A stretch of 64,000 nt of DNA, taken from Variovorax beijingensis (lineage in GTDB: Bacteria > Pseudomonadota > Gammaproteobacteria > Burkholderiales > Burkholderiaceae_C). The position numbers and the translations under genes were made by a program. Position 1 is the stretch's first letter. Every line of letters starts with the position of its first letter. The stretch lies in the NCBI RefSeq assembly GCF_003951285.1, contig NZ_RXFQ01000020.1, positions 55,375 to 119,374 on the forward strand. Direction: 5' to 3'. Below, one piece after another: positions 35,620 through 44,876 of the stretch. The notes beneath the pieces are model-generated. The model saw nothing but the letters and a program-made list of their open reading frames with translations, was not told where the DNA came from and did not search any database.

Positions 35620-36952
35620 CCCATCCGGGCCGCATCAGCGCCTCGGCCACGGCCTGGAAGGCCGGCAGCGTGAGCGGGTCGTTCCCCGCACTGGCCGCCA
35701 CCGGGTGCGCGGCATAGCGCACGATCACCATTTCCGCCTTCGGATCGACATAGATGCTCTGGCCGTGGATGCCGCGCGCCATGTAGGCGCCATGCGGGTT
35801 GTGCGTGACCCACCACATGTTGCGGTACGACCAGCCAGGCAGCAGCGCATAGCCGGCCTTGGCGAACCTGGCCGGGTCGCCGCCGCGCGCGATGTCATCG
35901 ACCACCGCCTTCGGAATGGCCTGCTGCCCGTTGGGCGCGCGCCCGCCGTTGCGCATGGTCTCGCCGAAGCGCGCCAGGTCGCGCAGCACGGTGTTCAGCC
36001 CGCCGCCGCCCGACTCGGTGCCGATGCGGTCGACCATGAAGTAGGCGTCCTGTTCGGCACCGATGCGGCGCCAGATCTTCTCGCTCAGCAGGTCGGCGAG
36101 CGACTGGCCGCTGGCGCGGCGCAGGATCCAGGCGAGCACCTCGGCATTCACCGTCTTGTAGGCGAAGGCGGCGTCGTGTGCGCCTTCCTTTTTCAGCGTC
36201 GCGAGGAATTCGTAGAAAGACTTGGGGCCCGCGTAGTTCGGCCCCTGCGCCAGCATGCCGCCGGCGCGCGCATAGTCCCAGATCTCGGCCTTCGGGTCGG
36301 CGTAGTTTTCCGAGTAGTGCACGCCGATGGTCATGTCCATCACCTGGCGCACCGTGGCGTCGCCGTAGGCCGTGTCCTTGAGCTCGGGCAGGTAGCGGGT
36401 GACCGGCGCCGACGGGTCGAGCCTGCCCTCGTCCGCGAGGATGGCCGCCAGCGTGCCGACGAAGGACTTGGTGACCGACATCGCGATGTGCGGCCGCTCG
36501 GGCGTGAGCGCGCCGAAGTACTTTTCGTAGACCACGCGGCCGCGGTGCAGCACCAGGATGCCGTCGGTGTAGGTGCGCGGAATCATCTGGCCGAAGCTCA
36601 CCGTCTCCTCGCTGCCCAGCGGCTTGAAGGCCACGGCTTCGAGGTCGCTGCGCGGCGCCGCCGGCAGGGGGCTCGGCGCGCCGCTGCCGCGCCACACGTT
36701 GGCCGTGGGCACCGTCTCGCGCACGTGCGAGAAGCTCCAGCGCGTGCGCGGAAACACGCCGCCGGCCGGATCGTCGAAGGTGATCAGCCTGTCGGGCGGG
36801 GGCGGAAAGCCCTTCATCCAGCCCATGGCCTCGACCGAGGTGGCCGCGGGATCGGGAGGGGAGGCGGGCGCCTGGGCCTGGGAGGTGGTGGTGTTCACGG
36901 CGAGCAGTGCGAAGACGGCAGCGAGCGCCGTGCGTTGGAAGAGGGTGGCCAT
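35579..36952 (-). CDS. Serine hydrolase of the beta-lactamase/PBP4-like family
   Basis: A 457-residue class C beta-lactamase-related hydrolase. A signal peptide ends near SQAQAPA (about residue 27). The catalytic SxxK is in HIAMSVTKSFVGTLAAI; the YxN-like element is probably in YSENYADP or AYKTVNAEVLAW; HGQSIYVDPKAEMVIVRYA near the C-terminus takes the place of the KTG strand. Such proteins usually act as esterases or peptidases and not as drug-inactivating lactamases. It ends inside coaX (41-bp tail-to-tail overlap) and starts 4 bp before the stop of the crotonase gene lying upstream on the same strand, so the three leftward genes may form one unit. Confidence 0.88.
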   Translation of the reverse strand: MATLFQRTALAAVFALLAVNTTTSQAQAPASPPDPAATSVEAMGWMKGFPPPPDRLITFDDPAGGVFPRTRWSFSHVRETVPTANVWRGSGAPSPLPAAPRSDLEAVAFKPLGSEETVSFGQMIPRTYTDGILVLHRGRVVYEKYFGALTPERPHIAMSVTKSFVGTLAAILADEGRLDPSAPVTRYLPELKDTAYGDATVRQVMDMTIGVHYSENYADPKAEIWDYARAGGMLAQGPNYAGPKSFYEFLATLKKEGAHDAAFAYKTVNAEVLAWILRRASGQSLADLLSEKIWRRIGAEQDAYFMVDRIGTESGGGGLNTVLRDLARFGETMRNGGRAPNGQQAIPKAVVDDIARGGDPARFAKAGYALLPGWSYRNMWWVTHNPHGAYMARGIHGQSIYVDPKAEMVIVRYAAHPVAASAGNDPLTLPAFQAVAEALMRPGWVSPVPGRSPAARP

Positions 36953-36956
36953 CGTC

Positions 36957-37772
36957 TCAGCGGCCGCTGAAGCGCGCGGGCCGGCGCTCGACGAAGGAGC
37001 GCACGCCTTCGGCCGCGTCTTCGCTGTTCGACAGGCGCTTCTGCGTCTCGATGAATTCCGAGACGGCCGCGAGCGGCCCCTGTTCGACGGCCTTGATCAC
37101 GTTCAGCCGCGTGGCCACCACCGCCAGCGGCGCCTGCGCCGCGATGCGCTGCGCGATGGCCAGCGCCGCGTCGAGCTCCTGCCCGGCCGGCACCACCTTC
37201 TGCACGAAGTTCAGGCGGTAGGCTTCGGCGCTGTCGAACTCGTCGGCCGTCAGCAGGTGCAGCATGGCGTTGCCCACGCCCGCGCGCTCGGCCATGCGCA
37301 GCGTGGCGCCGCCCGTGGCCATGATGCCGCGCTGCACCTCCATCTGCGAGAAGCGGCAGTTGTCGGCGGCCACCACGATGTCGGCGCCCAGCATCAGCTC
37401 GATGCCCACCGTGAAGCAGATGCCCTTGACGGCCGTCACCATCGGCTTGGTGCGGCGGCGGTAGCCGGGCAGGCCGAAGTCGTGCGGCTCCACCAGCCCG
37501 GCCGGAATGGCCTTCTCGCCGCGCTTCATGTACTCGGCGACCGCCGGCAGGTCGAGCCCGGCCGTGAAGTGGTCGCCGAAGGCATGCAGCACGCCCACGC
37601 GCAGCGCGGGGTCGTCGTCCAGCCGCGTGTAGGCCTCGGCCAGCTGCCTGAACATCGGCGGCGTCCAGCCGTTGCGCTTGGCCGGGCGGTTGATGCCGAT
37701 CAGCAGCACGTGGCCGAGCACCTGGGTGTCGATGCAGCCTTCTGCCGGTGGGATGGTGGGGGTCGCAGTCAT
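36957..37772 (-). CDS. Enoyl-CoA hydratase/isomerase (crotonase family)
   Basis: A 271-residue crotonase-fold enzyme, predicted to hydrate or isomerise enoyl-CoA. The oxyanion segments are HFTAGLDLPAV and GICFTVGIELMLGADIVVAA. The catalytic glutamates of classical hydratase are only partly matched: FSQMEVQRGIMATGGATLRM has Glu at the first site and Gly-Gly at the second, a pattern shared with many crotonases of uncertain reaction. The ATG at 37772 with GGAG upstream is chosen over the longer frame, whose first residues are encoded by a GTT microsatellite. It lies 46 bp after a 3-hydroxyacyl-CoA dehydrogenase gene on the same strand. Confidence 0.88.
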   Translation of the reverse strand: MTATPTIPPAEGCIDTQVLGHVLLIGINRPAKRNGWTPPMFRQLAEAYTRLDDDPALRVGVLHAFGDHFTAGLDLPAVAEYMKRGEKAIPAGLVEPHDFGLPGYRRRTKPMVTAVKGICFTVGIELMLGADIVVAADNCRFSQMEVQRGIMATGGATLRMAERAGVGNAMLHLLTADEFDSAEAYRLNFVQKVVPAGQELDAALAIAQRIAAQAPLAVVATRLNVIKAVEQGPLAAVSEFIETQKRLSNSEDAAEGVRSFVERRPARFSGR

Positions 37773-37787
37773 CGGTCTTGTCTCCGT

Positions 37788-37806
37788 GTTGTTGTTGTTG
37801 TTGTTG
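37788..37806. repeat. GTT trinucleotide microsatellite
   Basis: Six consecutive GTT units (37788-37805) lie in the 46-bp gap between the dehydrogenase stop and the crotonase start, just upstream of the crotonase ribosome site on the minus strand (AAC repeats in the mRNA). Slippage there could change spacing but not a reading frame. Confidence 0.8.
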
Positions 37807-37818
37807 TGGCTGCGCGGC

Positions 37819-38667
37819 TCAGTAGGCGTAGACGCCACGGCCGGTCTTGCGGCCCAGCTGGCCGGCGGCCACCATTTCCTTCAGCAGCGGGCAGGGGCGG
37901 TACTTGGAGTCGCCGAACTGTTCGAGATACACCTCCATCACGGCCAGGCACACATCCAGGCCGATCATGTCGGCCAGCGCCAGCGGGCCGATCGGCTGGT
38001 TGCAGCCCAGCTTCATGCCGGCGTCGATGTCCTCGGCCGTGGCGATGCCTTCGGACAGCACGAAGAAGGCCTCGTTGATCATCGGCACCAGGATGCGGTT
38101 GACCACGAAGCCCGGCGCGTTCTTCACCGTGATGGGCGACTTGCCCAGCTTCTCGGCCAGCGCCTTGACGGCATCGTGCGTGGCGTCGCTCGTGAGGTAG
38201 CCGCGGATCAGCTCCACCAGCGCCATCATCGGCACCGGGTTGAAGAAGTGCATGCCGATGAAGCGGTCGGGGCGCGAGGTGGCCGCCGCGAGCTGCGTGA
38301 TCGAGATCGACGAGGTGTTCGACGCGATGATCACCTCGGGCGCCAGCAGCTCGTCGACCTGCTTCAGGATCTTGAGCTTGAGCGCGTGGTTCTCGGTGGC
38401 GGCCTCGATCACGAGCTGCGCGCCCTTCAGGTCGTCGTAGTTCGTCGAGCCCTTGATCAGCGCGAGTGCCGCGGTCTTCTGGTCGGCCGTGAGCTTTTCC
38501 TTCTTGATCAGGCGGTCGAGGCTGCCCGAGATCGTGGCCAGGCCCTTGTCGACCGCCGCCTGGGCGACATCGATCATCACCACATTGACGCCGGACACCG
38601 CGCAGGCCTGCGCGATGCCGTTGCCCATTGTTCCGGCGCCGATGATGCCGACGGTCTGGATAGTCAT
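37819..38667 (-). CDS. 3-hydroxybutyryl-CoA dehydrogenase
   Basis: A 282-residue NAD-dependent 3-hydroxyacyl-CoA dehydrogenase of the short single-function type. It has the Rossmann motif GIIGAGTMGNGIAQACA, the catalytic region SNTSSISITQLAAAT and MHFFNPVPMMALVELI with the active-site His, and the C-terminal dimerisation part GPLALADMIGLDVCLAVME. AAGGAG lies eight bases before the ATG at 38667. It converts (S)-3-hydroxybutyryl-CoA and acetoacetyl-CoA in butyrate or polyester metabolism or as part of beta-oxidation. It heads a leftward set with the crotonase and serine hydrolase genes. Confidence 0.94.
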   Translation of the reverse strand: MTIQTVGIIGAGTMGNGIAQACAVSGVNVVMIDVAQAAVDKGLATISGSLDRLIKKEKLTADQKTAALALIKGSTNYDDLKGAQLVIEAATENHALKLKILKQVDELLAPEVIIASNTSSISITQLAAATSRPDRFIGMHFFNPVPMMALVELIRGYLTSDATHDAVKALAEKLGKSPITVKNAPGFVVNRILVPMINEAFFVLSEGIATAEDIDAGMKLGCNQPIGPLALADMIGLDVCLAVMEVYLEQFGDSKYRPCPLLKEMVAAGQLGRKTGRGVYAY

Positions 38668-38847
38668 GAGAAAACTCCTTGAAGAATAAAAGCGGAAAGG
38701 GGGGAGCGGGTGGACGCGCCACCGCGGCAGGAGATCGATTGTGAAGCAGCCCCGCCGGGGCGCCGTTGCCGCGCGTGACACGGGTGGTGCGCGGGTGGCT
38801 TACAGTGCGGCGATTGCTTTTTCCTCCCCCCTTTTCCGACTCCGACC

Positions 38848-40062
38848 ATGACCACCCTCGGCACCCCTCTTTCCCCCTCGGCCACCCGCGTGATGCTGCT
38901 GGGCTCCGGCGAACTCGGCAAGGAGGTGCTGATCGCGCTGCAGCGCCTCGGCGTGGAGACCATCGCGGTCGACCGCTACCAGAACGCGCCCGGCCAGCAG
39001 GTGGCCCACCACGCGCGCACCATCACCATGAGCGACCCCGAGCAGCTCAAGGCGCTGGTCGAGGGCGAGAAGCCCATGCTGGTGGTGCCCGAGATCGAGG
39101 CCATCGCCACGCCGATGCTGCAGCAGCTCGAAGACGCCGGCGTGGTGCGCGTGATTCCCACGGCCCGTGCCGCCCGCCTCACGATGGACCGCGAAGGCAT
39201 CCGCCGCCTGGCGGCCGAGACGCTGGGCGTGCCGACCAGCCCCTACAAGTTCTGCGACTCGCTGGCCGAGCTGCAGGCGGCCATCGATGCAGCGGATGGA
39301 AAAGGAATTGGCTACCCCTGCATCGTCAAGCCCGTGATGAGCAGCTCAGGCAAGGGCCAGAGCAAGATCGACGGCCCGGCCGACGTGCAGAAGGCCTGGG
39401 ACTACGCCATGGCCGGCGGCCGCGTGAGCCACGGCCGCGTGATCGTCGAGGGCTTCATCGACTTCGACTACGAGATCACGCTGCTGACCGTGCGCGCCAG
39501 GGATGCGGCCGGCGCGGTGCAGACCCAGTTCTGTGAACCCATCGGCCATGTGCAGGTGAGCGGCGACTACGTCGAAAGCTGGCAGCCGCACCCGATGGCG
39601 CCGGCCGCGCTGCAGAAGGCGCAGCAGATTGCGGAGGCTGTCACGTCCGACCTCGGGGGCCAGGGCCTGTTCGGCGTCGAGCTGTTCGTGAAGGGCGACG
39701 AGGTCTGGTTCAGCGAAGTGAGCCCGCGTCCGCACGACACCGGCATGGTGACCATGGCCACGCAATGGCAGAACGAGTTCGAGCTGCATGCGCGCGCCAT
39801 CCTCGGCCTGCCGGTGGACACCTCGCTCAAGAGTCCGGGCGCGAGCGCCGTGATCTACGGCGGCGTCGACGCCGCCGGCATTGCCTTCGACGGCGTGGCC
39901 GAGGCGCTGCAGGTGCCCGGCAGCGACATCCGCCTGTTCGGCAAGCCCGAGAGCTTTGCCAAGCGCCGCATGGGCGTGGCGCTGGTGCATGCGGCCGACA
40001 CCGGCACCGCGCGCAGGCTCGCCAAGGAAGCCGCCTCGCGCGTGAAGCCGCGCAAGGCATAG
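38848..40062 (+). CDS. purT: Phosphoribosylglycinamide formyltransferase 2
   Basis: A 404-residue ATP-grasp enzyme that uses formate and ATP to formylate glycinamide ribonucleotide in purine synthesis. It shows VMLLGSGELGKEVLIALQRL at the N-terminus, the ATP-grasp motifs PCIVKPVMSSSGKGQS and RVIVEGFIDFDYEITLLTVR, and the metal-binding GLFGVELFVKGDEVWFSEVS with SPRPHDTGMVT. Length is as in Escherichia coli PurT. No ribosome site is visible upstream of the ATG at 38848, where the leader is pyrimidine-rich. The gene stands alone. Confidence 0.96.
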   Translation: MTTLGTPLSPSATRVMLLGSGELGKEVLIALQRLGVETIAVDRYQNAPGQQVAHHARTITMSDPEQLKALVEGEKPMLVVPEIEAIATPMLQQLEDAGVVRVIPTARAARLTMDREGIRRLAAETLGVPTSPYKFCDSLAELQAAIDAADGKGIGYPCIVKPVMSSSGKGQSKIDGPADVQKAWDYAMAGGRVSHGRVIVEGFIDFDYEITLLTVRARDAAGAVQTQFCEPIGHVQVSGDYVESWQPHPMAPAALQKAQQIAEAVTSDLGGQGLFGVELFVKGDEVWFSEVSPRPHDTGMVTMATQWQNEFELHARAILGLPVDTSLKSPGASAVIYGGVDAAGIAFDGVAEALQVPGSDIRLFGKPESFAKRRMGVALVHAADTGTARRLAKEAASRVKPRKA

Positions 40063-40125
40063 CCAGTTTTCGCAAGCCGCGCCAGGGCGGCGCGGGCATG
40101 GTCGGACCGATCCACCGGAGACACC

Positions 40126-41070
40126 ATGCTGCATCCCCAGGCGCGCGCCTTGCTCGACTTCATCGAGGCGCGCGGCATCCCGCCGACCCACACGCTCTCG
40201 CCGGCCGAGGCGCGCGCCTTCTATCGCGAGCGGCGCGCCGCCACGCAACCCGAAGCCCCGCCGGTCGCTGAAGTCCGCGAGCTGAACGCCGACGGGCCGC
40301 ACGGCACCATCCCGGTGCGCCTTTATCGCCCGCTGGGGTCCACGCCCGGCGCCGCGCTGCCGGTGCTCGTGTACTTTCACGGCGGTGGCTGGGTCATCGG
40401 CGACCTCGACACGCACGACGTGCTGTGCCGCTCGCTCGCCAATGGCGCGGGCTGCGCGGTCGCCTCGATCGACTACCGCATGGGCCCGGAGCATCGCTTC
40501 CCGGCGGCCGTCGACGACGTGCTGGCCGCCACCCGCTGGGTGCGCCGCGAAGCCGCCTCGCTCGGTCTCGATGCCGGCCGCCTCGCGGTGGGCGGCGACA
40601 GCGCGGGCGGCAACCTCGCGGCGGTGGCGGCCATTGCGGCGCGCGATGCCGGCGACCTGCCGATCGCCTTCCAGCTGCTGATCTATCCGGCCACCGACAT
40701 GCGCCGCGGCCATCCCTCGCACCAGGCCAACGGCCAGGGTTACCTCCTGACCCGCGACACGATGACCTACTTCCACGACCACTACATCGACGACGCCCGG
40801 CATGACGTCGACTGGCGGGCGTCGCCGCTGCTGCACGCCGATCTCTCGGGCCTGCCGCCCGCGCTGGTGCTCACGGCCGGCTACGACCCGCTGCGCGATG
40901 AAGGCATGGCCTACGCCGAGGCATTGACCGCCGCCGGCAACCGCGCCGCGTACGTCTGCTTCGAGCGCCAGATCCACGGCTTCATCACCATGGGCAAGGT
41001 GCTCGACGAGGCCGATACGGCCATCGCGCTGTGCTGCGCTGCACTGCGCCGCGCGTTCGCGCCGGCCTAG
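40126..41070 (+). CDS. Alpha/beta hydrolase, hormone-sensitive-lipase family
   Basis: A 314-residue esterase. The oxyanion motif HGGGWVIGD is near residue 85, the nucleophile elbow GGDSAGGNLAAVAA near 158, the acid is in LVLTAGYDPLRDEG and the catalytic His in RQIHGFITMG. This set marks bacterial HSL-type esterases that act on short or medium acyl esters. GGAG precedes the ATG. No signal peptide is present, so it is cytoplasmic. It lies 63 bp after purT and 120 bp before an AraC gene, without an obvious partner. Confidence 0.92.
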   Translation: MLHPQARALLDFIEARGIPPTHTLSPAEARAFYRERRAATQPEAPPVAEVRELNADGPHGTIPVRLYRPLGSTPGAALPVLVYFHGGGWVIGDLDTHDVLCRSLANGAGCAVASIDYRMGPEHRFPAAVDDVLAATRWVRREAASLGLDAGRLAVGGDSAGGNLAAVAAIAARDAGDLPIAFQLLIYPATDMRRGHPSHQANGQGYLLTRDTMTYFHDHYIDDARHDVDWRASPLLHADLSGLPPALVLTAGYDPLRDEGMAYAEALTAAGNRAAYVCFERQIHGFITMGKVLDEADTAIALCCAALRRAFAPA

Positions 41071-41190
41071 ATCGGCCTAGGGAAAGTCCCCGCGCAAATG
41101 CACGCCGCGCAGCCGGCCCCCGCCGCTACGATCCAGCCAACGCAACGCCGGCCCCTGGCCGGCGGCGGCCCGATGCAGGAGACAGACACC

Positions 41191-42021
41191 ATGCAGCGAA
41201 CGAAGACGGCGCCGCCCGGAAGCGGCGGCGCGCAGCGCGGGGAGCGCCTGATGTGGCTCACGCACCAGCGCGTGTTCTACGCCGGGCTGCTCGGGGCCGC
41301 AGCCGAGCGCACGATGGGCGGACACGGCGTGTACGTGTCGCCCGCGGGCGCGCCGCCGAACCGCCTGTGCATCGGCGGCGGCGCCTGGCAGACCGGCGAA
41401 CTGCTGGTGGTGCCGCCGCAGGTGCCGCACCGCGTGGAAAGCGCGCATCCGCTCATCTTCAACCTGCTGATCGAATCGGAGTCGGTCGATCCCGCGCGCA
41501 TGCCGGCTTTCATGCAGCACTGCGGTCCGGTCGATGCGCCGGCCTTCGTGCGGCGCATGCGCGACGCCCATGCGCACCTGCTCGCCGCGTCGGGCCGCGG
41601 CACCAACTTCGACGGCTTCGATTTCGATGCGCTGTTCTTCGGCGAGCCGCTGGCACCGCGTGCGCTCGATGCGCGCATCCGCAAGGTCATCGACGCCATC
41701 AACGCCGACCCGGCCGCACCCACTTCGGCGGAAGACTGCGCGGCCTCGGTGCACCTGTCGTTCTCGCGCTTCCTGCATCTGTTCAAGCAGGAAACCGGCA
41801 TGGCGTTTCGCGCCTTCCGCGCCTGGAAGCGCGCGCGCAGCCTGCTGCGCTACGTGCGCCAGGCCAGCACGCTGACCGACATCGCGCTGGACACCGGCTA
41901 CCCCGATTCGACGCACTTCAGCCATTCGATCCGCCAGGTCTACGGCCTGAAGCCCAGCGACATCCTGGCCGGCTCGCGCCGCCTCGCGCTGCACGACGCG
42001 GCCGGCGGCTTCAGGCAGTAG
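41191..42021 (+). CDS. AraC family transcriptional regulator
   Basis: A 276-residue regulator with an N-terminal cupin-like sensor part (GGGAWQTGELLVVPPQVPHR, residues 65-85) and a C-terminal double helix-turn-helix (residues 190-265: SAEDCAASVHLSFSRFLHLF, LTDIALDTGYPDSTHFSHSI and VYGLKPSD). AGGAG nine bases upstream favours the ATG at 41191; in-frame ATGs at 41173 and 41098 give non-conserved extensions. It is 16 bp upstream of livH on the same strand, so it may be cotranscribed with or regulate the liv cluster, although that cluster would more often be controlled from a divergent promoter. Confidence 0.88.
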   Translation: MQRTKTAPPGSGGAQRGERLMWLTHQRVFYAGLLGAAAERTMGGHGVYVSPAGAPPNRLCIGGGAWQTGELLVVPPQVPHRVESAHPLIFNLLIESESVDPARMPAFMQHCGPVDAPAFVRRMRDAHAHLLAASGRGTNFDGFDFDALFFGEPLAPRALDARIRKVIDAINADPAAPTSAEDCAASVHLSFSRFLHLFKQETGMAFRAFRAWKRARSLLRYVRQASTLTDIALDTGYPDSTHFSHSIRQVYGLKPSDILAGSRRLALHDAAGGFRQ

Positions 42022-42037
42022 GCGTTAAAGAGGCCCC

Positions 42038-42913
42038 ATGCAGATCCTCCAACTCCTGCTGTCGGGCATTGCGCAAGGCTGCATCTACGGGCTGATCGCG
42101 CTGGGCTTCGTGCTGATCTACAAGGCCACCGAAACCGTGAGCTTCGCGCAGGGTGATTTGATGATGCTCGGCGCCTTCGGTGCGTTTGCCGGCATGTCTC
42201 TGTTCGGTCTGCCGTTCTGGCTCGCGGCCCTGCTCGCGGTGGTGGCGATGGCGGCCTTCGGCGTGCTGCTCGAGCTGGTGGTGATCCGCCCGATCCTCGG
42301 CCAGCCGCAGTTCTCGATCGTGATGCTCACCATCGGCATTGCCTACGTGGCGCGCGGGCTCATCACCATGGTGCCGGGCATCGGCACCGACACCCACACG
42401 CTGCCCGTGCCCTACAAGGACCAGATCTGGAAGCTGGGCGAGCTGGTGGTCAACCTCGAACAGCTCGCGATCATCATCGCCACCGCCATCCTGTGCGGCC
42501 TCCTGTTCGCGATGTTCCGCTACAGCAAGCTCGGCATCGCGATGCAGGCCTCGTCCCAGAACCAGCTCGCGGCGTACTACATGGGCATTCCGGTGAAGCG
42601 CCTGAACGGATTGGTGTGGGGGCTGGCGGCGGCGGTCGCGGCCATTGCCGGCATGCTGCTCGCGCCCATCACCTTCGTGCACGCGAACATGGGCTTCATC
42701 GGGCTCAAGGCCTTTCCGGCCGCGGTGGTGGGCGGCTTCGGCAGCCTGCCGGGCGCGATCGTCGGCGGGCTGGTGATCGGCATCGTCGAATCGTTCGCGG
42801 GCTTCTACCTGCCCGACGGCTTCAAGGACACGGCGCCGTACATCGTGGTGCTGCTGATGCTGATGATCAAGCCCAACGGCCTGTTCGGCGAGAAGCTGCG
42901 CAAGAAGGTCTGA
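42038..42913 (+). CDS. livH: Branched-chain-type ABC importer permease LivH
   Basis: A 291-residue LivH-type permease with about eight hydrophobic segments. Landmarks are GIAQGCIYGLIALGFVLIYK at the N-terminus, TETVSFAQGDLMMLGAF, and the C-terminal FPAAVVGGFGSLPGAIVGGL. AGAGG precedes the ATG. It opens the liv cluster: livH, livM, livG, livF, acyl-CoA ligase, livK. The presence of the ligase suggests that the cargo is an aromatic or aliphatic carboxylate rather than an amino acid, as found for several liv-like systems in Comamonadaceae; this is inference. Confidence 0.93.
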   Translation: MQILQLLLSGIAQGCIYGLIALGFVLIYKATETVSFAQGDLMMLGAFGAFAGMSLFGLPFWLAALLAVVAMAAFGVLLELVVIRPILGQPQFSIVMLTIGIAYVARGLITMVPGIGTDTHTLPVPYKDQIWKLGELVVNLEQLAIIIATAILCGLLFAMFRYSKLGIAMQASSQNQLAAYYMGIPVKRLNGLVWGLAAAVAAIAGMLLAPITFVHANMGFIGLKAFPAAVVGGFGSLPGAIVGGLVIGIVESFAGFYLPDGFKDTAPYIVVLLMLMIKPNGLFGEKLRKKV

Positions 42914-42952
42914 GAAAACATGCGCCCCCACGCTCTTCGGCGGACCTGATTC

Positions 42953-44029
42953 ATGCGCTTCATCTTCAAGACCAGCTACGACCAGGACATCCGCCTCGCG
43001 CGGCACGGCGGCCATGTGTTCTGGTATGGCCTGCTCGTCGCGTTCCTCATCGTCGCGCCATGGGCGATCGACGAATACTGGCTCGCGCAGCTGACCTTCG
43101 TGCTGATCTACGGCATCGTCGGCCTGGGCCTGATGCTGCTGGCCGGCTTCACGGGGCAGTTCTCCATCGGCCATGCGGCGTTCCTCGGCGCGGGTGCCTA
43201 CACGCAAGGCGTTCTGACCAACATGGGCGTGCCGTTCCCGATCGCGCTGCTCGCGGCCGCGGCGCTGTCGGCGGCGGTGGGCGTGGTGGTGGCGCTGCCG
43301 GCCCTGCGCGTGAAGGGCATCTACCTGGGCATCGCGACGCTGTCGTTCGGCTTCATCGTGGAGGAAGTGTTCGCGCGCTGGGAGAGCGTGACGGGTGGCA
43401 ACGCGGGGCTGCATGTGAAGTCGCCGCAGCTCTTCGGCTGGTCGCTCGGGTCGGGCAGCGGCTTCTACTTCTTGTGCCTGGTGGTGGCGGTGCTCAGCAC
43501 GCTCGGCATCCTGAACCTGCTGCGTTCGCCGACCGGCCGTGCCTTCGTCGCGATTCGCGATTCGGAAATATCGGCGCAGAGCATGGGCATCCATCTGGCG
43601 CGCTACAAGACGATGTCGTTCGCGATCTCGGCCGCGCTTGCCGGGCTGGGCGGCGCGCTGTATGCGCACAAGCTGAGCTTCATCTCGCCGGACCAGTTCA
43701 ACATCCTGCAGTCGATCGACCTGCTGCTGATGGTGGTGATCGGCGGCCTGGGCTCGGTGCATGGCGCGTTCCTGGGCGCGATCTTCCTGATTGCGATGCC
43801 GCAGCTGATCTCGATGGGCAAGGATTGGCTGCCGGCCGTGATCGGCCAGGCGCCGGGGCTGCAGGGGCTGGTGTACGGCGTGGTGCTGATTGCGTTCGTG
43901 CTGTTCGAGCCGCTGGGGCTGTATGGCCGCTGGCTCAAGATCCGTACCTGGCTGCAGCTCTTTCCGTTCTACCGCAAGGGATTGTTCAAGCGGCAGAAGT
44001 CGTTCACCAAGTCGGACCGCCTGAGATGA
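42953..44029 (+). CDS. livM: Branched-chain-type ABC importer permease LivM
   Basis: A 358-residue LivM-type permease. It has IYGIVGLGLMLLAGFTGQFS, GHAAFLGAGAYTQGVL and the C-terminal MVVIGGLGSVHGAFLGAIFL. The last 30 residues form a basic cytoplasmic tail (KGLFKRQKSFTKSDRLR). A nine-codon ORF with an ATG at 42920 lies in the gap after livH in the same frame and stops before the livM ATG; it may be incidental. The stop overlaps the livG start (ATGA at 44026-44029). Confidence 0.93.
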   Translation: MRFIFKTSYDQDIRLARHGGHVFWYGLLVAFLIVAPWAIDEYWLAQLTFVLIYGIVGLGLMLLAGFTGQFSIGHAAFLGAGAYTQGVLTNMGVPFPIALLAAAALSAAVGVVVALPALRVKGIYLGIATLSFGFIVEEVFARWESVTGGNAGLHVKSPQLFGWSLGSGSGFYFLCLVVAVLSTLGILNLLRSPTGRAFVAIRDSEISAQSMGIHLARYKTMSFAISAALAGLGGALYAHKLSFISPDQFNILQSIDLLLMVVIGGLGSVHGAFLGAIFLIAMPQLISMGKDWLPAVIGQAPGLQGLVYGVVLIAFVLFEPLGLYGRWLKIRTWLQLFPFYRKGLFKRQKSFTKSDRLR

Positions 44030-44847
44030 GCAGCAGCGACGTTCTTCTTTCCGCGAAGGACCTGAGCGTGCGCTTCGGCGGCGTGCTCGCGGTCAGCAAG
44101 GTGAGCTTCGACGTGCGCCGCGGCGAGGTGTTCACGCTGATCGGACCGAACGGCGCGGGCAAGACCACGGTGTTCAACCTGATCAGCCGGATCTACACGC
44201 CGACGATGGGCGAGATCACGTGGCATGGCGAGGCCGCGGGGCCTTTGGCGCTGACGCAGCAGGCGCCGCACGCGATTGCGGCGCTGGGCATTGCGCGCAC
44301 CTTCCAGAACATCGAGCTGTTCGAGCATGCGACGGTGCTGCACAACCTGCTGATCGGCCGCCACACGCACCGGCAGACGGGGTTCTGGAGCGAGGTGTTC
44401 TTCACGCCCGCGACGCGGCGCGCGGAGATTGCGGCGCGCGAGAAGGCGGAGCAGGTGATCGACCTGCTGGACCTGCAGCACCACCGCGATTCGATGGTGG
44501 CCGGCCTGCCGTACGGCGTGCGCAAGGTGGTGGAGCTCGCGCGTGCGCTGTGCACCGAGCCGAAGCTGCTGCTGCTCGATGAGCCGTCGTCGGGGCTCAA
44601 CGTCGAGGAGACGGCGGACATGGCGTTCTGGATCCAGGATATCCAGCATGAGCTGGGCGTCTCGGTGCTGATGGTGGAGCACGACATGTCGCTGGTGTCG
44701 AAGGTGTCGGATCGGGTGCTGGCCATGAACATGGGCGAGGTGCTGGCGACCGGTACGCCGCGCGAGGTGCAGGCGGATTCGCGGGTTGTCGAAGCCTACC
44801 TTGGGACTGTGGATGACGTGAGCAGCTTGAGGAGGGTGGCGGCGTGA
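44026..44847 (+). CDS. livG: Branched-chain-type ABC importer ATPase LivG
   Basis: A 273-residue ABC ATPase. Walker A is GPNGAGKTTVFNLISR, the Q-loop IARTFQNIELF, the signature reads LPYGVRKVVELARAL (the LivG-typical variant without LSGGQ), Walker B is LLLLDEPSSGLN and the H-loop MVEHDMSLV. The start is the ATG at 44026, coupled to the livM stop. Downstream, 262 bp that contain a large palindrome separate it from livF, where these two genes usually overlap or abut. Confidence 0.94.
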   Translation: MSSSDVLLSAKDLSVRFGGVLAVSKVSFDVRRGEVFTLIGPNGAGKTTVFNLISRIYTPTMGEITWHGEAAGPLALTQQAPHAIAALGIARTFQNIELFEHATVLHNLLIGRHTHRQTGFWSEVFFTPATRRAEIAAREKAEQVIDLLDLQHHRDSMVAGLPYGVRKVVELARALCTEPKLLLLDEPSSGLNVEETADMAFWIQDIQHELGVSVLMVEHDMSLVSKVSDRVLAMNMGEVLATGTPREVQADSRVVEAYLGTVDDVSSLRRVAA

Positions 44848-44876
44848 ATGTCCTGTTCGCTGCTTCGTTGGAGACG

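Noticed and set aside
35579..36952. Antibiotic-resistance beta-lactamase
   Set aside because: Only the SxxK is clear; the other motifs differ from class C lactamases and fit esterase-like serine hydrolases better.
42920..42949. Nine-codon ORF between livH and livM as a leader peptide
   Set aside because: It lacks a ribosome site and any run of regulatory codons or terminator-like stem; more likely chance.
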